From Lachnospiraceae bacterium (GTDB lineage Bacteria > Bacillota > Clostridia > Lachnospirales > Lachnospiraceae): 5,734 nt of DNA. Location of the stretch: contig SFGF01000120.1 of the NCBI GenBank assembly GCA_004556655.1, forward strand, positions 1-5,734, read 5' to 3'. The notes beneath the pieces are model-generated. The model was not told where the DNA came from and made no database searches. It worked only from the letters and a program-made list of their open reading frames with translations. Both the position numbers and the translations under genes were made by a program. Of the stretch, positions 4,795 to 5,734 are shown piece by piece. How positions within the stretch are numbered: the stretch's first letter is position 1; every line of letters begins with the position of its first letter.

Positions 4795-5115
4795 ATGAAG
4801 AATACGGAAAAACGCAACCTACTCCAAGCCCTGAAAGCCTCTGATTCCTTTTCGGAATCCCGCTACTACGAGGTGTTGGAGAAGATTGGCGATATGAAAT
4901 ACAACTACGGTGATTACATGATTACCGAACCGATAGACTGCAACAAAGAACTGGAACGGCTACCCGAGGCTGACTATGACCTGTGCTGCGCTCTGCTCAC
5001 AATGCTTCTCCGGGAAGACCATTTCTGCAACGGTTCCTTTGAAAGACGGTATAAAGCCGGAGAAGTACAGCCCATTCTGGATAGGATGATTACTCTCCTG
5101 CCAGATGGGGAATAG
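4795..5115 (+). CDS. Small conserved protein, possibly DUF6508-like
   Basis: A 106-residue acidic protein with no membrane segment. The recognisable stretch is residues about 60-100: DYDLCCALLTMLLREDHFCN, then GSFERRYKAGEVQPILDRMI. The motif MLLREDHFxNGSFERR with a following G-x-V-x-x-I-L-x-R-M is one I associate with a conserved family in Firmicutes, perhaps related to DUF6508; treat that name as tentative. The first 50 residues contain a YYEVLEKIGD helix and Y-x-Y-G-D-Y. The ATG has GAAAGGA just upstream, inside the end of the preceding gene, with only 2 nt between genes. The TAG is 9 bases before the next ATG. Confidence 0.82.
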   Translation: MKNTEKRNLLQALKASDSFSESRYYEVLEKIGDMKYNYGDYMITEPIDCNKELERLPEADYDLCCALLTMLLREDHFCNGSFERRYKAGEVQPILDRMITLLPDGE

Positions 5116-5124
5116 GAGGCAGCG

Positions 5125-5734
5125 ATGGCAACACTTGAATCATACGGTCGGGAGGTACATAGCGTTTTCCAACTTCTCGGCGATAAAGAAAATGACATCT
5201 CTTTGAGTATGTCCTGGGCCTTGGCGAAATGCCCAGAGTTCCTGAAAGCTGTGGTGCAGCATATCTGCGGCTTGGTTCCAGACACAGATGCTGTCACGGT
5301 TATGAACCAGAAGTACGATGCCGACACTGGTATCACCGATATTGAAGTTTCCGACTATAAAAACTTCCACATCATCTTTGAAGCAAAGCGTGGGTGGCTT
5401 CTGCCCGGAGCGGATCAGCTTACAAAATACTCTGTCCGGTTGGCGGCGTCCCCGGCAACATTCAAGCAGATTGTGACCTTGTCCGAATGCACACAAGCGT
5501 ATGCCAGGTCGTATCTGCCGTTTACTGTAGCACCGAATGGTATCCCTATCTCCCACCTATCCTTTCGGGAGGTCTACCAGATGGCGATTGATACCAGAGC
5601 CGCTTCAAACCACGAACAAAAACATCTCCTTGCGGAGTTCTGCGATTACTTACGGGAGGTAATGACCATGCAGAAAAAGGACTCAAACATGGTGTATGTC
5701 GTTGCCCTGGGAACCCAGAAGCCGGACGGCTGCG
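5125..5734 (+). CDS. PD-(D/E)XK nuclease-like protein (partial, runs off the edge)
   Basis: 203 codons are visible with no stop. The ATG at 5125-5127 is 5 nt after TAGGAGG, the ribosome site made from the preceding stop codon. The likely nuclease core is residues about 62-100: D72 in GITDIEVSD, then FHIIFEAKRGWLLPGADQLT with E86 and K88 as the E-x-K pair. D-x13-E-A-K followed by a glutamine helix (DQLTKY) is the usual PD-(D/E)XK order. The N-terminal KENDISLSMSWALA with E22 resembles the helix that precedes the core in related nucleases. This fold cuts or repairs DNA in restriction, repair and phage-defence enzymes; the target here is unknown. It is the fifth gene of the right operon and the only one with a guessable activity. 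Domains beyond the edge cannot be seen. Confidence 0.85.
   Translation, partial: MATLESYGREVHSVFQLLGDKENDISLSMSWALAKCPEFLKAVVQHICGLVPDTDAVTVMNQKYDADTGITDIEVSDYKNFHIIFEAKRGWLLPGADQLTKYSVRLAASPATFKQIVTLSECTQAYARSYLPFTVAPNGIPISHLSFREVYQMAIDTRAASNHEQKHLLAEFCDYLREVMTMQKKDSNMVYVVALGTQKPDGC

Overview
The window reads as accessory DNA from a low-to-mid-GC Firmicute, most likely a gut Clostridia-type bacterium. I infer this from strong AGGAGG-type ribosome sites, tight operons and the protein families seen; there is no rRNA or housekeeping gene to fix the taxon. It has three blocks: an AT-richer operon on the minus strand (1-2336), a decayed IS5-family element (about 2392-3595), and a less AT-rich operon on the plus strand (3649 to the right edge). 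The left and right operons diverge from the dead IS.

Left block (minus strand, read from 2336 down to 1). A near-consensus promoter (TTGAAA, 17 nt, TATAAT) sits just upstream of the last 60 codons of a type I restriction specificity gene (hsdS). Next comes a TIR/SEFIR-domain protein with a second, probably beta-rich domain, then a second and shorter hsdS tail. After that come a small zinc-ribbon protein, a membrane-anchored coiled-coil protein whose start overlaps it, and a TPR-like protein that continues in the -1 frame into a membrane segment and coiled coil. The frame change falls exactly on an A AAA AAC heptamer in phase. Both hsdS tails end 10 nt before the ATG of the next gene, with the ribosome site built on the hsdS stop codon. 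The block looks like a defence locus in which accessory genes ride behind hsdS 3' ends and no intact hsdS remains in view.

Middle block. One IS5-family element of about 1.2 kb has imperfect terminal inverted repeats. Its DDE transposase is broken by two stop codons and two frameshifts.

Right block (plus strand). Five closely spaced genes follow: three short proteins and one of 206 residues without assigned function (one resembling DUF7662, one perhaps DUF6508-like), and a PD-(D/E)XK nuclease-like protein that runs off the edge. Spacing and ribosome sites suggest one transcript. The nuclease-like protein is the only member whose biochemistry can be guessed.

Most promising for new biology: the possible programmed frameshift at 163-169, and the paired hsdS-tail plus accessory-gene arrangement with the TIR, zinc-ribbon and membrane genes.
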